Assembly: GCF_020520425.1 (NCBI RefSeq)
Contig: NC_079488.1
Span: 22,198,247 to 22,262,246 of the forward strand
Direction of reading: 5' to 3'
Length of the DNA stretch: 64,000 bases
DNA from: Spinacia oleracea
Lineage: Eukaryota; Streptophyta; Magnoliopsida; Caryophyllales; Amaranthaceae
The stretch's first letter is position 1; each line of letters begins with the position of its first letter. A program made the position numbers and the translations under genes. Shown here in pieces: positions 36,745 through 51,700 of the stretch. A model generated the notes under the pieces. That model was not told where the DNA came from. It made no database searches and worked only from the letters and a program-made list of their open reading frames with translations.

Positions 36745-39700
36745 CTAGAGTAGGCTGTCAAGTTGTACCTGTAAATCCTCTGTAGAAACCACATTGATGC
36801 TCTCTATCTCTTCTTTTGAGTACTCTGACTTTAGAAGCGATTGTACCTGTGTATGAGCTTCCAATATATTTGTCCTACATAAAAATTCATTCGTTGAACA
36901 ATCAATTAATTCGTCTTCTAGAGATAGACAAATACTGCTAGTAGTAGACCTGGTTATTGGGCAGGCTGGGTCAGGGTCAGGGTCGGTGCCGGTCAAAAGC
37001 AGGTCGGTAACAAAAATATCATTTTTAATGGGTTGAATGGATGGGTCAAAGCGAATCGCAAGTCAATAGCGGGTCGTTAGTGGGCGGGTCAATAAACGAG
37101 CAATGAGAAATGAAAAAAAAAGGTGCCCTAGGTCTAGCCGGTAGGAGACACAAATTTCTCATTCCTGAAAAACTCAAGGAACTCTGACAATACAATGCAT
37201 GGCGAACACAAGAGCAAATAATAAACAACCGGAACCAGTCCATGAGTCTCCCAATCACTTTGGAAATAGGAAGTCACATATAATCTGCTCACCCTTTGAT
37301 AATAAGGATCTTTCATACGGGGAATGAAGAAAGATCAATTTACATCTAACATGAATGACATGTATGTTAACAGGTTCCACAGGTTTCTGTATATAAAAAG
37401 GTTCCTTACAAGCCAAACTGTCTTTTTTTTAGTTGGTAGAAAGGAAGAAATATAAGAAGAATCACAATGATGTTGAATAAATCTTACTTTATTGGCTTGA
37501 AAAGTATTGTCCGTGTTGATGGATTTAGAAGATAAAGCTTCATTTTCTTTATCACTTTTGGTAACTCCTGCTGTATCATAGAGTTCACCTGCAGACGATC
37601 AGGTAATCAAGTCATTTTCCCTCAAGAGTCAAGGCACAATTAATTGAGTAGTGCCAATTCAAATGACAAGTATTATAAAATAAGTAAAAACATCAATACC
37701 AAATCCTTTCTAAGATAAGTAAAATTTAGAAGCGCACTAGTATAAGACCCGTGCGATGCACGGTTTACAAATCTTAACTTTAAGGGCGAAGTTAAATTTG
37801 TTTAGTAAAATATTTGTGGGTTTTTCATTCTCATTTGCACCTGTCACCCATAATTTCATGTTAGGTATAAAAATCAATTAACATCCTATACTATCTCTTT
37901 TTTTTTATTGTGTTACCCGTACGACCGTACCCATTTGATTACATGCCTCATTAGTCTTTATTAGAGATGGACAGTGAGTCGGGTCTGACCTAGCCTATCC
38001 TGACACAACACATAGTGGGTTACGTGGGTCGGACCATGACCCATGACACAATGTGTCGTCGGTCGAGTTTTTTCAACACAACCCATTTCGACCGACCCCA
38101 TCGAACTCGACACAACCCACCACGGTACACCCGACCCATCCAACCCAACACCCGAACCAAACCCACCCGATACACGAACTCAACCCACCGAGCCATTTCT
38201 AATTTAAACTATTTTGTATGTTTAAAATGCTAAAAAAATCTAATTGTATTGTTTAAATATACATTAACCACTTTTTGAAAGTATGTGAATAACATATATT
38301 AATTCATTTAAATTCATATAAAATTTGTAACTTTTTAACGCTTAAAAAATCTTCTAAATCCACCTAACCCACATCAGTTCCTAAAACTCGTCTAAACCCA
38401 CCAAACCCACCTAATACACCTGACTCATTGGAGTCACATCTGGCCTAAACCTGTCGTAACCCACCAAACCCATCGGACCCACTCGACACGCACAACTCAC
38501 CACGATCCATGTAACCCACGACCCATCATGTACTTTGTCCATTTTTTCCGACACAACCCACGACTCGACCAACTCTGATTTAACTATAGAGGTTTGTGTG
38601 TTAATTATCCCCGTCCCACGACCCACCAAACTCACTCATGAGCCATCCAACACGCCACATTGGCCATCTCTAGTTATTATCCCACTACAAATGCATTTTT
38701 TCCGCAATTTCTTTTACCTTACATAGTAACTTTAAAATTTAAATATGAAATAATATGTGCAGTATATCTACTCACTTTTGAGAATATTGAACTTATTTTA
38801 TTAACAAAATATTTTATTAATTATAAAAATTATGGAAATATTCAAAACAAATGATTATAACTTATATTACATATGTGTTTTCTTCACCCTTGAAAAAAAA
38901 GTTATAGATATTATGTCATTTTTTTTTATTGTGTTACCCGTATTATTTTGTTGCCCACCTAATTTTGTTACTTGCTCTATTTCAAGTTTACTCTTTTGAA
39001 ATCAGTTATAATCAAATCCAATAAGGTTAATTAGGTCTATTAGATTTAATCAAGTCCAAATCAAATAAGTTTAGATAAATTTAAATTCATTTTAAATAAG
39101 GTGAACCTACCGCCATTTTTTTTGGTTCCATTTGTTTTTATGTGGTCAAAATAAAATTTAAAAAATTGGTTGTACTTTGTGGATTGTATTTATGAAGAAA
39201 GAAACTACATTTGCTAAAACTCAAAACCAAACCCACCACGTCACCATGGAGAATATTATTTTATCTCTATAAATGTTCATCACTTATCAAACCACTACTT
39301 ATTCACGTCTAAACAGGGCGAAGATAGATGAATGTCTATTAAATCTGTTCCACCGTTTTTTTATTTTAATTATGATTTAACATATTTATATGGATATATT
39401 GTAGATAATAATGTCATGCAATTGGGAATAATATTTCTCATAAAGTCATAATATCTTAGATATTAGTTACTTTATTTGGATATGGTGTTCGTATTTCATT
39501 GATATTTTCCATTGTATACTTTGTAAAAGGTTAATAATAAAAATTAAAACAACCATTAACAAATTATAACTAACAGCTTATTATTATATTGTCAAATTGC
39601 TTGTTGAGTATTCCACGATTTTGGTCAATATGAATAACATAGTAGCGCTCAAAAGAACGAAGAGTAGTATATACTAAAATGCTTTCATTCCTGATAGACA

Positions 39701-42700
39701 AAAATTGTTTTCATTCCTATAATATATAGAGAAGGTAAACTAATTTTAATTTATCGCAAACTTGCATTAAAATTTAATTGTTTTTCTATAGTAGTACAAT
39801 TTATCAAATATAAAAATAATTTAAGTTTAAGATTCATATCTTGTTTACTCTTACATAAATTATCCCCTCTAAGAAATTACTATGCAATACATATTATTAG
39901 TAACAATAATATGATGTTTGTTTATAATTCTTATTTTAAAAATATGTATAGATATTCATTTCCATTCTATAAAGACGTGAGAATGTACCATTAAATTGTA
40001 TAATGGATTAAATAAGTATGTATATAAGTTAGTAATGTTGTCAATGATATTATTGTGTATAAAGATATTGCATAAAATTGTATTCCATAATAAAATATTC
40101 ATAATATATTATTTAAGAAAATTATACATGATAAGATACAATTTTATTAGGTAGTACTCCATATAATTAAGATATTAGGTGTCAATTTTTTACGTACGTA
40201 AAACATTGAATTTTTTTAAAATTAATTTTCCATATTGATAAGTCATTGTTACCATGAAATATAATGCATTCAGTCTAGTATGACTCTAATTTATCTATTA
40301 ATTAATTTATGTGTAATATAATTTTCTATATTATAAAATGAGCAAATAAAAGAGACAGGTATACTTGTCAGCAGCATGTAGTCATATTTTTAGTTTGAGA
40401 AAAATAACATACTTATTTATTTTTACATAATTATATGAACTTTAATAATGGAATCTTGATGATTTACATTTATATGTAAATTTTTAAGATGTTCAATATC
40501 AAAAGAATATTTACGATTTATAACAACCAACAATATATTTCAGATGCATATTTTTCCTTAAATAGGAAAAATAAATTTATATTTATGCACAATATTTGCA
40601 ATATTGATATTTTGTTATAATCTATTTAGATACGACAAAATATTTGCGCAATAGTTTAGATATAGTAAGTATTTCATTCAAATTTACTTGAATGTAAACA
40701 ATTAGTATATGCAATACTTTTTGTTGTTTGATTCTATTAAACAGACGCTATTAAAAAGAAATAGTGTCTTAGTTGTTTGATTCTATTAGACAGGCGCTAT
40801 GCCGCTATTAATAAAAATAACCAACTTATCTTTCAACCTTGTTCGGTTGTTCCTCGTGTTGTTTAATCCATTTAGATACGACAAACCATTTGCACAATAG
40901 TTTAGAAGGTTCAAATTTACTTGAACGTAAATAATTAGTATGCAATACTTTTGTTGTTTGATTCTATTAAACAGACGCTATTAAAAAGAAATAGTGTATT
41001 AGTTGTTTGATTCTATTAAACAGGGGTTATGCAGCTATTAATAAATATAACCAACTTTTCTTTCAACCTTGTTCGGTTGTTACTCGTGTTGTTTAATGTT
41101 GAACAATGGAGCTCTTTTATGTATTACTGACATTGTTGGTATTGAATTAGTTTTTTTGTTTTTGATGTTATAAATCGATTTGCATTGGTTTGGGTGGTGG
41201 TCTTACAGTGGGAAGAGTTCGGGAATTGTTTCTTTAAATTGTAGAGAATAATTCCATAAACCGTACTTTGAAAACATACTTTGTAATATGATATTGAACT
41301 ATAAGCTAAAACATATTTCGTAATATGATAATGAACTAAAATATATATATATTCCGTATATATAACCGATTTGCTTGCCGGAAAATGTTTTTAGGATGTA
41401 TATTATCAACAGATCTTTAGGATTTGTAATCAAAATAATTAATTAATACACTTCCTTAAATAAAATATTCTAATTCCCTCAAAAAAAAATTAATTAATTT
41501 TTTTTAATTAAAAAAAGAGGCGAATCAATGAGTGACATTTGTCATCACCACATTGATTTCCTCTCTTTTAGTATAATATATAGATTATTATGACTCATTT
41601 ATGCAACTGAGGTTTACCATGTTCCAGTATTTGAGAAAAGTGAACAGAACTGTGAAATGCTTATGGGTTTATAAAGTAGAATGAGATGAAACAGAAGAAA
41701 TGTAAGTCCTGGTTGGGATGATTCTGCAGATGTACAACCATATTATTTTTCCATAAGAGAGGAATTTTACTGCTGAATACTGGTAGATGGTATTTTTGAT
41801 TTCTGGTAAAGTAATTAAGAATTCAGGGGTCTTCATTTCTTCAAAGTCTGAAGCAAATTGAAAAAATTCGAGGCTGATGACAAAGCAGCAGAAATCAATG
41901 TCCTAAGAGTTGGATGTTTCTTAAGAAAAAATGAAAAATAAAAAGTACCTTCAAAACTAGTTCTGACACCTTTTCCGGGGTCGCAAAAGCTTGCTCCTTT
42001 AGAGGCTTCACTCCGACAGTCTCAAGTTTTTGGTTTTGATTGCCAGCAGAAACTGCAACTTTCACAGCTGTCACCTACAAACAGAAGGTAGAGTTCCAGT
42101 AATTGATAAAATAGTTCATAAGCAACTCTTTCTTTCAGTTCCTAATATAATCTGTAGCATGTTTGGGGGCGGTGGGGAGAACGTCCCACTAAGGTTGTGT
42201 TCTCTTTACCTGATTTTCAGTTATCTGAACTTGCAGTAATTCATCTTTACTTATTAGTCCTGAACTTAGCTTACAGGCACTTATCTGAATTTATTACTAT
42301 CTGAACTAATTATTGTTGTGAATTAAAGCCGGGTAGCGCTTGTTGGCCCTAAACTTAACTTACCTGAACTTATTGGCTTTGAACTTAACTGACATGAACT
42401 TACTAGTCCAAAACTTTAACTTACCGGAACTAAATATTTTCCCGAGATAAGAGGAAATAAGGCGAGGAGAACATCACCTAACATATAAGGAAAGCATAAA
42501 TAAGGCTTTGTGATTTCCAAGACAAACCTTGGCCACAAATGAAAGCAGCGGATCCACTATTATCTTTGTCACCGACATTATGAATTCTTCACAAGTGGAT
42601 TTAAGAATTTTCTCCAAATCCTGCAAGAGAAATACGTAGGCAATTAATGAGTATTCTGTGTTGGTTCATTGGCTTAACTGTATACATGCTACAGTGTCAA

Positions 42701-45700
42701 ACATAAACAGAGGTCTAACAATTGTCATGCTTGAAAAAAGATTTTAAAAAATCAGTAGTGATAAACCTTGCTAAATTGTAGCCTAAAGAAAGTTGAGGAA
42801 GATATGTAATGCATCAAGTATAAGCGGGAATGGGCAGTTTAGGTTATGCAAATAAGTTAGGTATTGTTAGCTTGGGGAAGGAGGCAAACACTTTTTTAGA
42901 GGGACAGGATGATGAATATTGATGACAGTTTTATTTGTTAGATTTTTCTTAGTGAAAGTGTCCAGCCACTTAAGCTGGGATTGTATGCTCGATTTGGTGA
43001 TTTAATCACACCAAATGCAATCAACTCTCAATCTTCCTAAATTCCTCCTTGATATTATTTTCTTGACTTTCCATTCTGTTACAAGATATTGTATGTAAGA
43101 GACCACTTCAATACAGATCATGGGATACTTCGAGATAAATGAGTCAACACTGACCAAAAAATAGTATTTTCTCTGCATTCTACAGAGATACCCCTGCTGC
43201 TGCAGCACTACTATGACTAATTGGAACGTATAATTACTACTTTAACTATCATTATTTGTACTCTTACTTTCTTTCCTCTTCTCCAAAATGATTCCATTGC
43301 AGATATTAAAAAACAAGCCTAGGTTTAAGGTTGCATTCATCTTGACCACTACATTACAAAGCTAGCAGCAAAGCCTCCCTGGTACATTTTGTTGTATTTC
43401 ATAGGGATGCATCTCTTTATGATTATAGAAAATAAACATAAATAAAAACAAAATTATCTTCTGAATGTGATGGGCTTCTGATATATCATTTCACAATGTG
43501 TGCCCAAATATCACAGCATGCTTAATAGATCAGTAATAACACATCTCTATTGTATAAGCTAACTCCTGAGCTATTTGGCATCCACCTAAACTACCTAATA
43601 TGCCCTTACTTTTAAGTACTCTTTTAAATATGAAGCATGCATCGCGTGTATTTAAATATGAAGTATATATCAACCAAGGCCAAGGAGATGACATTGGATA
43701 CCTTCTTAGCATCTACTTGACTTTCCAGAACTCGCGGAGAAAAGGTCCTTGCCAATGATGATGATCTTGACCAATCAAATAGAGAGGCTTGTCCTCTAAG
43801 AAGTCGTCTAAGATGATCCTGACATTAAAATGGAAAACATCATTGAAAAAGACCCACTTCCTTTGATAATCGATAGACTTATACAACTCTCTTTTTTTGT
43901 ATAATATCAACATAATCATGAAACAAGATAAACCAAATGTAAGATATGGCTTGTCATCAGCCACTTGACATTGATGACCTTCAGACTTCAAGACTCATAT
44001 TAGCAAGATTGTTCTCTAAGTTCAAACTTCCAAAAGTCTCTTACATGGAAAATTCAAAAGTGCAGTTGCATTTGTCAGCTACTTACAGTGCATTAATCAT
44101 ACAACTTATACAAGTATACAACTTAGACTTAACAGAAGAAAAACAGACCATGCATTAACCATACTACACTATAGAGCCATAGAGTAACTGAAATCCGATC
44201 AGTGATCTCAAGTTCCCATCAATAGTCTGCCAGCCAAAACTTACAATAGAAGGCTAACTATGAGTGCGAGCTAGCTTAATAGTATTTGGTAATGACTAGG
44301 AATGGGTAGCCAAAGCTTGGAATAAATCCCATCAACAACCCCCCCCCCCCCCCCCCCCCCACACCCACACACACATATACACACACCAAAAAAAAAGAAA
44401 AAAAATGGCCATCTTTTAGGAACTATCGGCAAACTAACCAGCAAATGAGAGAAATCGAGCTCCTTATGCGTGACCGAAAATTCTATATCAAATGGTGCAA
44501 TCTGCAGGGACACAATTCAAAGTTAGCTACTATTTGCTGCTCAAAACAAAAGTCTAGTTGTCAGGTACTGTAGACACTCGTTCAACCTGCTCTCTTAAGA
44601 TTAGAAGATGCTTTATCAGGAAAAGTTGCCCATCCATTGGCGACGATCTCTGTGATATGAGTTTACTTGCTTTCTGAAATTTGTTTGAAAAGAGTAAAAA
44701 TCAGACCACGAGCAGATCAGAAATTGCAGACTGCTATATCAAACTTCACCTACAAAGAAGCAGATTTCAAATCCTCAAACTGATGCAAATTATCACTATG
44801 AAATTAAGGCACTTACTTGAACGGACAAAGAACAGACTTCCACTGCTTCCTGAAACAATTAAATTTTGTGAGTTGGTTGGAAAACACACGCGGCAACATC
44901 TATTAAATAATAAAAATTATGGAAAAAGGGAAACTTGGTTGTCTGATCACTAAATACCTGAGCTAGACCAGTGAAAACGCCTGGTTCTAAACATCGATAC
45001 AATTTTGACAGCAGGGACAGAGTTTTTTCCAAGGCCGGGTACCATGATTTGAAGACATCTTGATTCTCTTCACTCTGCATTTTTTCAAACCAGAATTACT
45101 TGGAAAGAGACATAAATTATAGCATAATGCATTAATGCAGAAATCACAAATTTTGTGCGTAGCACATACGCGCTTATATGATTGTGTGCCCGTTCATGCC
45201 CAAATGTGTATGTGAATGATCTATGTGTCTGTGCGTCATTCAAGTTTCACACTAGACGGTTTCTAGCATGTAGCATGTATTGATGGATTAAAAGCTACTA
45301 AAACTGTATGGTGTAAGCTCGGAATCAATTTTCCCAAAATGTGTAAACAAAACAAAAATTGGGTTACAAATTAAACTTTTTCTACAGACAAGGCCATCAT
45401 ATCGTAAACTTCACTCTTTCGCGTATTAGCCTTCAAATTTAGAAAGGCATTTATCAGTATTAAATTGCTAAATTATGCGTGGTGAGTCTGGTGACAATAA
45501 AACGCAACCTACTTCCGAATACGTTGAGACTAGGATTAACTTAACGGATGAAAAATGTTCAAGGTACATTAAACCGAGTCCACTGATCTCCATCGCACAA
45601 ACACTTACAGTTTGAGCTTCCTCTATAACCTCAGGGGATTGTTCCAGCTTTGCAGGATAATCCAAGTCTTCATTAGCAGGAAAATAATTTGCTATCTACA

Positions 45701-48700
45701 ACCAAATAAAGAGGATGAAAAAGAAAGCTTCCATTAGACAAAAAAAAAATCATTAAGAATACAGTTAAAGAAAGAACCACGAAGCTAATAACAACACCGA
45801 GATGCTATGGTGCACGTCTACAGAGTCATAAAAAATTAACCACTGAGATGATGAGTTGCAAAATTAGTGTAATACTCACTTCATCACGAATATGAGTCCG
45901 AGCGCGAAATGTAAGTCGTTCATGTACATCAGCCAAAATTCTTTCAAAAGTTGGCCGCAGACCAGCTAATGATTCACTTCGTCTACTGAGCTGCTCTCCA
46001 AGGACCTCTACTTTCAGCACATCAACAAGTTCACAGAGGAAATCTATATTTGTTTCATGAATAAACTTTGGGCGTAGGGTATCATATAAGTAAGTGCACC
46101 TGCAAATCCAGTTGAGGAGCAATATCAGAATGGGAAAAGGAAAACAGAACATTAAAATTACCATATTTGCTATAAAAAAATTGATATTGGGCTAGGAAGA
46201 AATGGAAGACCTATTCATATAACAATATTATATCCATCATTAATCATATAGGGAATATTCTCCCTACTGCTCCTAAACAGGTTTGAGATGAAATTGCATA
46301 AATCGAAATTCCAGACATCTCTATATCCAGCACGTCGTTATTTGTACTATTACTACTGTATAGTCAGCATAAAAGTAAATTATCACTAGTCGAAATAATA
46401 CAATGCACTGGGCATATCTTCTTGAACTCCTTGCATGATCTCAATAACAAACATCTTTCTCTCCCAATACTCCCCCAAGAAAAGCACTATATTCTTTCTT
46501 AGACATGAAACTTTTTATCGCATCAAGGAAGAAGTTATAGCAAATATAATAGAGGACTACAAGTTTTATAACTGAGTAAAGACTGGAAAAGAGAGCAGTG
46601 GTTGTGCTATAACAGATACAGTCATACAGAACACCCTCAGAAAATAATTCAAAGTGACTGAAGTGACAACGAAATTGCAGTTAAATCACACAAGGAGACT
46701 TGACTTTTACAAATTATTTTCTATTCTGTTCCTACAAGAAAACCCAAAATAAGCCAAACTTGCGGAATACATAGGTATTTTACATTTTTCAATCGTGCTA
46801 ATAGTAAGTTTTCCCAATACCGGTTAAAAGAACTCCTCTTGAGCAGTTCAATTCATCTATAATAGCCTTGGTTCTAACCTTATTTTTAAAATACTTGAAG
46901 CACACCAAGGAGCAAAGGTTACCAAGAATGAGGCACGAGATGCGGCGACCGCGTAAGCATCATGCACACTACGAAGACCTCTTTGCAAAAAAGCTTATGA
47001 ACAATTTCTACACCATATTGTGAGCATAATAATATCATTATTGTATTATAAATTCTTAAATATGCAACATATCGTACCAGTTGACCACTACCATTGCATA
47101 AAATACCATAAAGTATGGTATTTTATCACATGTACTTCCTCCGTTCTTATTTACATGACACAATTGGGGTTTTGACACTATTCACAAAAGCTCATTTAAC
47201 TTTATTTTGTGATTTATAATTAAGAAAAAACATAGCCGTGTGGGGTCTTATTAGATTCGTCTTAATAAATATGTTTTAAATATCAACTTCTTATAATTTT
47301 TTCTTATCCATAATGGAAGATATTAACGTTTCAAATCGTGCATTGACAAACGTGCCTAAATAATTGTGTCATTTAAAAAAGAACAGAGGAAGTAATGTAA
47401 TAATCCTGATACAATAGTGAATTCATAGAAATCTCTGAAAATTTTGGAAAACAAGCTGTATTTAAGTATGTAAATACTATAGTTTCTTATAGTTGTAGCA
47501 CAACACGCATAAACTTAAAAAAATTCAGCCCCCAAAAAAAGTAAAGAAAATTTAGGATTGAGAAAGGCTGAAAAGAAGAGAGAAATTTATTAACAGAGAG
47601 CTTCGAAAAAGACTGAAGAAGGGAAAGAGAAATCAAAAGAGAGAGTACAGTAAAATCTCGAAAAAGAGAGAAAATGATGAATAAATATTATAGACTATAG
47701 AGAAGAAAAAGAATTCAAAAAAGAAAAATGAGTAAACCGAAGAAGATTAAGGCTTATCCTGTGAGAAGGAGAAAACAATTAAAGACAACCATTCACCGGT
47801 GGAAAAGACTCTAGCACTGCTTCAGAAGACAGAAGATGAGGAAATTGAAGCTTCAGCAGTTGGGAGCTGGCCAATCGAGCCACATCAGGGTTAGCTTTGG
47901 GGCTTAAATCAGGCAGAGGTAAAAGGAGGGAGGAGCGGAGCTGCGGAGTAGAATTCACTAGTGACGTGAGTGATTAAAATCTTGAGAATTTCCATTTCAA
48001 AATTTCCCATTTACACTCCTTACGTCATTTAGGCAGCACGATGGCTTTCTACGTGCCTTGGTGGAAGCACATGCCTCTGTGCACCGTTTTCGCATCGCTA
48101 CACCCAGGTGTGCCAGATGCAAAGAGACCTGCACTTCCTCACACCTAACCACACCTGAGGCGTATTTTGCAAACTAAGACTGTACCACAAGTAGGCAGAG
48201 ATTGGAAACAGACACAAGACTTTTCATTAAGCCATGACATTATATTTCAGAATTCAACCACAACATGGGAAGAGTTTGAAGCAAGTCAAGGGAACACTAT
48301 GACACATGGATAGTATAGAGGATTATAAGGTATGATTTAGTCGAAAGTCCTCTTTGTAGAATTAATCCATCATCAAACAATATGACAGCAAGTATGGAGG
48401 AAATTATGCTCTCAAATTAATTTAGCAAAGACTATGAACCCGAGACCAATTGAAAATATGCCGTCCAAGAGATAGTTCATTTAGAATCTGAGAGAAATGT
48501 AGCTCGTTTTATTTACCCCTTATTCTGCTGATAACTCTGTACCCGGAGATGAGAACAGGAACAATTGTAAAACTACTTGCCACCTAGATTACGGATAACT
48601 GGAAATTAGAGATTTTTTTTCTTGTAATGCCTAAGCAGCGAGGACTGTGTATCGGCTGTTGCTCATAAATTCAGACAATGGATCAAATTCAATCCATAAA

Positions 48701-51700
48701 TTAGCTAAACTGTACGACAATTATTCAAACACAAAAACAGGGTTTGGGACCAAACTCGAGGGACAAATCGATATATTAGTCAATCAAATTATCAAATACG
48801 ATAATAGAAACTTGAGAGTGTACATAAAGGAACTAAATGAGCCAGAAAAGCAACAGTAACTCACAGAGGATCTATCAAAGAAGCCAAACTTGAAACATCC
48901 TCTGAAGAAGCCGGGAAAAAATGACTAAAAAGTTGGTGTTCGAGCTGATAAACCTGAAATAACGATTTGATGTGTCTTAGAGTGAAATAAAAGACGATGT
49001 GCAACTTTAAAGTTTTACCATATTGAAGTTAACAAAAATGTGAAATCACACAAATCCACAAGTAGCTTGTTCAGTTGGCAAAGTACAACTTTTTGGATCC
49101 ACCATGTTGTGACAAATGTCGGAAAATTGCATATCAACTATGCAGACCTTTTCTATTTCTCATTATGCTTATTCCAAAAAATAAAAAGGTATCCCATCAT
49201 CCAAGTTGACGAGTGAAAACTATAGCCATATATAGATGGGAAGCTTTTGTCAATAACGCGTCAGTCATACTAGGTGTCTAGGTGTGAGTTTAATCATAAC
49301 AGTAGAAAGTTTAATCATAAATGGGAAGCTTTTGTCAATAACACGTCAGTCATACTAGGTGTCTAGGTGTGAGTTTAATCATAACAGTAGAAAGTTCGCT
49401 GATAATATAACTACTTAAATACCCAATCAATAACATAACCCTTAAAATTACTCAAAATATCTCCTCCCAATAACCATCACTCGCTCCATTCTAATGTTCT
49501 AGTGGAGATACCACAAGGGGATCATGTGGATCTAGAAAATAAATTGCGTACTAAAAATTAATTTTGAATCCGGGAAGCATACAAGAGTTTCATTTTGGGA
49601 CTAAGGCCTGTTATTGTTGTTGAACCATACAAAACTTACGCATATTAACTTATCTGGACAACAGTTTATGTCTATGGTGAAGTTGTTACATCATTCAACC
49701 AGTCTGATCATGGTCATTGCACGGAGTAAGCACCTAAGTTCTCATTAACTTTTCCATAAGTAATATGCAGGAAAATTATTTTTTGTCTATGCCAGTGGTA
49801 TTGCAGTATGTACAGTTGACATTCCTAAAATCCTACTCATCATTTAGTCTGTGTAGAAAATAATGGTATGAGAAAATACAGTGCTCAGAGAACACAATCC
49901 AGCACTCATCTTTTGTCCTCTAACTGATGTCATCCGAGTTCATAGATATTTTCCCTTATATGATATATAAAGGGACACTTACAACACATTTGCAATACAA
50001 ATTATCAAAGATACATCTAATTTACGGATTGTTCTTAGAAACACTCCACAGAACTCTTTCCTCATTCATAGATCTTGGAAATTTCTCAACGACCCCCCCC
50101 CCCCCCCAACTAATATTTACCAAATTCAAATACTATACTATGAATCTGATACTCAGCCTTCTTCCAAGCCAGGTGCATGGATTCCTTTGAGTTTCCAGTC
50201 ATTATTAAAATCGGCAGAGAGATTTTGAACCTTTCAGTCACATAAGTTCCAACAAGGACATTTTTATGTACCGTACGGCCCGAACATCTATCAAAAGGCT
50301 CACAGAACATCCCTACAAGCTAGAAGACTAAAAATAATAGTACTGCTTCCGTTCCATTTTGTTCTTTACGCTTTCTCCATGAGCCCGTTCCCTTGTACCC
50401 CCCCCCCCCCCCCCCCCCACCCCACACAAAAGGACATATGTTTTCCCACATGCTTACTTTCTCCACTTGCAACCACACTTTTTTACTCTCTTGCTTGTTT
50501 TTAATTAGTGTGCAAATAGTAAACGTCAAGAACATTAAGGAACAGACGTAGTATAAATAGCATCCCTTGTGATATTCTTGGGTTGCCCTCGCAACTTGTA
50601 AGGAACATATCTCAGTGAAGGGTGATAAATGATGATGATGATGAACATCTGTTAAATTCTTAGACTAGTCATGGATGTTTGAGTCATGCACTTCTCTTTC
50701 TAGCTTGCTTTCACATCTGAGGCCAAATATCTTTCGGGAATGAGAAAATGATGCACATTGAGAAACCGTAATCTTCAGTGTATCTTTAAGTTGTTTTCTA
50801 GGGAATAAATAGATTATAACCTGTTTATAAAAAGTGTAAGGTTCAGAGTCCAGTATGAGAATCTAAATTTTTAGGGCTTATCCTTTACACAGTACTTCTT
50901 TTATCTTGCATGCTAGTTAGTTGGGTTAAGGAATCTTTCACAATGGAAGAGGCCGTATATAGTTGTTAAGATTAGAAATCTACAAATATGAGAAATTTAT
51001 TCAGCAGAAACATTCTAAATCAAGCTCCCCTGTTAAGTAGTTGATAAAGTCAGGACGGAGCACCAGTCCAGTACTCCAGTTGTACGGAGGAAGGAATAGT
51101 AAAAACAATCTTAAATTCTAGATTTAGAAACAGTGTAACAATATGTACCAAACTTTTCCATGAATTGCTAGTCTGAGATAGTAAAATCACCTGAGCCAAG
51201 TACGCACAACCAGACCGAGTCAATGATGGCAATGCCTCTTTCTTAGAAAAGTCAGATATTCGCTGCTGCACAATGCCTTTCAGCTGAAATTTCATGTGAT
51301 AAAGTAAATTTAGAAGGTGAGTATAAGAAAACAAAGAGGGTCACAATTGCTCAAACGTACATAAACAACAGAGACAACCCCAACTAACCAATGAAAGCCT
51401 CTGCTCGCTGTACAACTTGTGGCATTCTGCGAGAAGCTGGGAATACTCTTTCCGCGATGATCTACTCTCAATTTCCTCCAATACAATTTTGAGCTGCACA
51501 AATTCCCATCAGAGTTGAATACCGTAAATTAACAATGATCAAGCAACTCACTGCAACAGCATGCTAATACTTTGGGAATAGCAAGGGGGACATTTGGAGA
51601 ATTTGTTGTGACTGTATTTCAAAATCAATTTTAAACTGAACTGAAAAGATCATCCAGAAAAGATTTGATCTCCAACAGGAATAATGCAAGCATCTTTCTC

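Larger units (their letters stand above)
37737..41584 (-). mobile_element. Non-autonomous Helitron inside the COG3 intron between exons 23 and 24
   Basis: Read on the minus strand it starts TCTATATATTATACTAAAAG after an A (base 41584) and ends with the hairpin CCGTGC-ATC-GCACGG (37749-37763), then CTAG (37740-37737) followed by T. These are canonical Helitron ends with an A/T target and no duplication. It is 3848 bp without Rep/helicase. It contains an hAT-like MITE (37962-38672) and a tandem repeat (40623-41095). Same orientation as COG3 transcription. Neighbouring exons and their splice sites are undisturbed. Confidence 0.85.
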
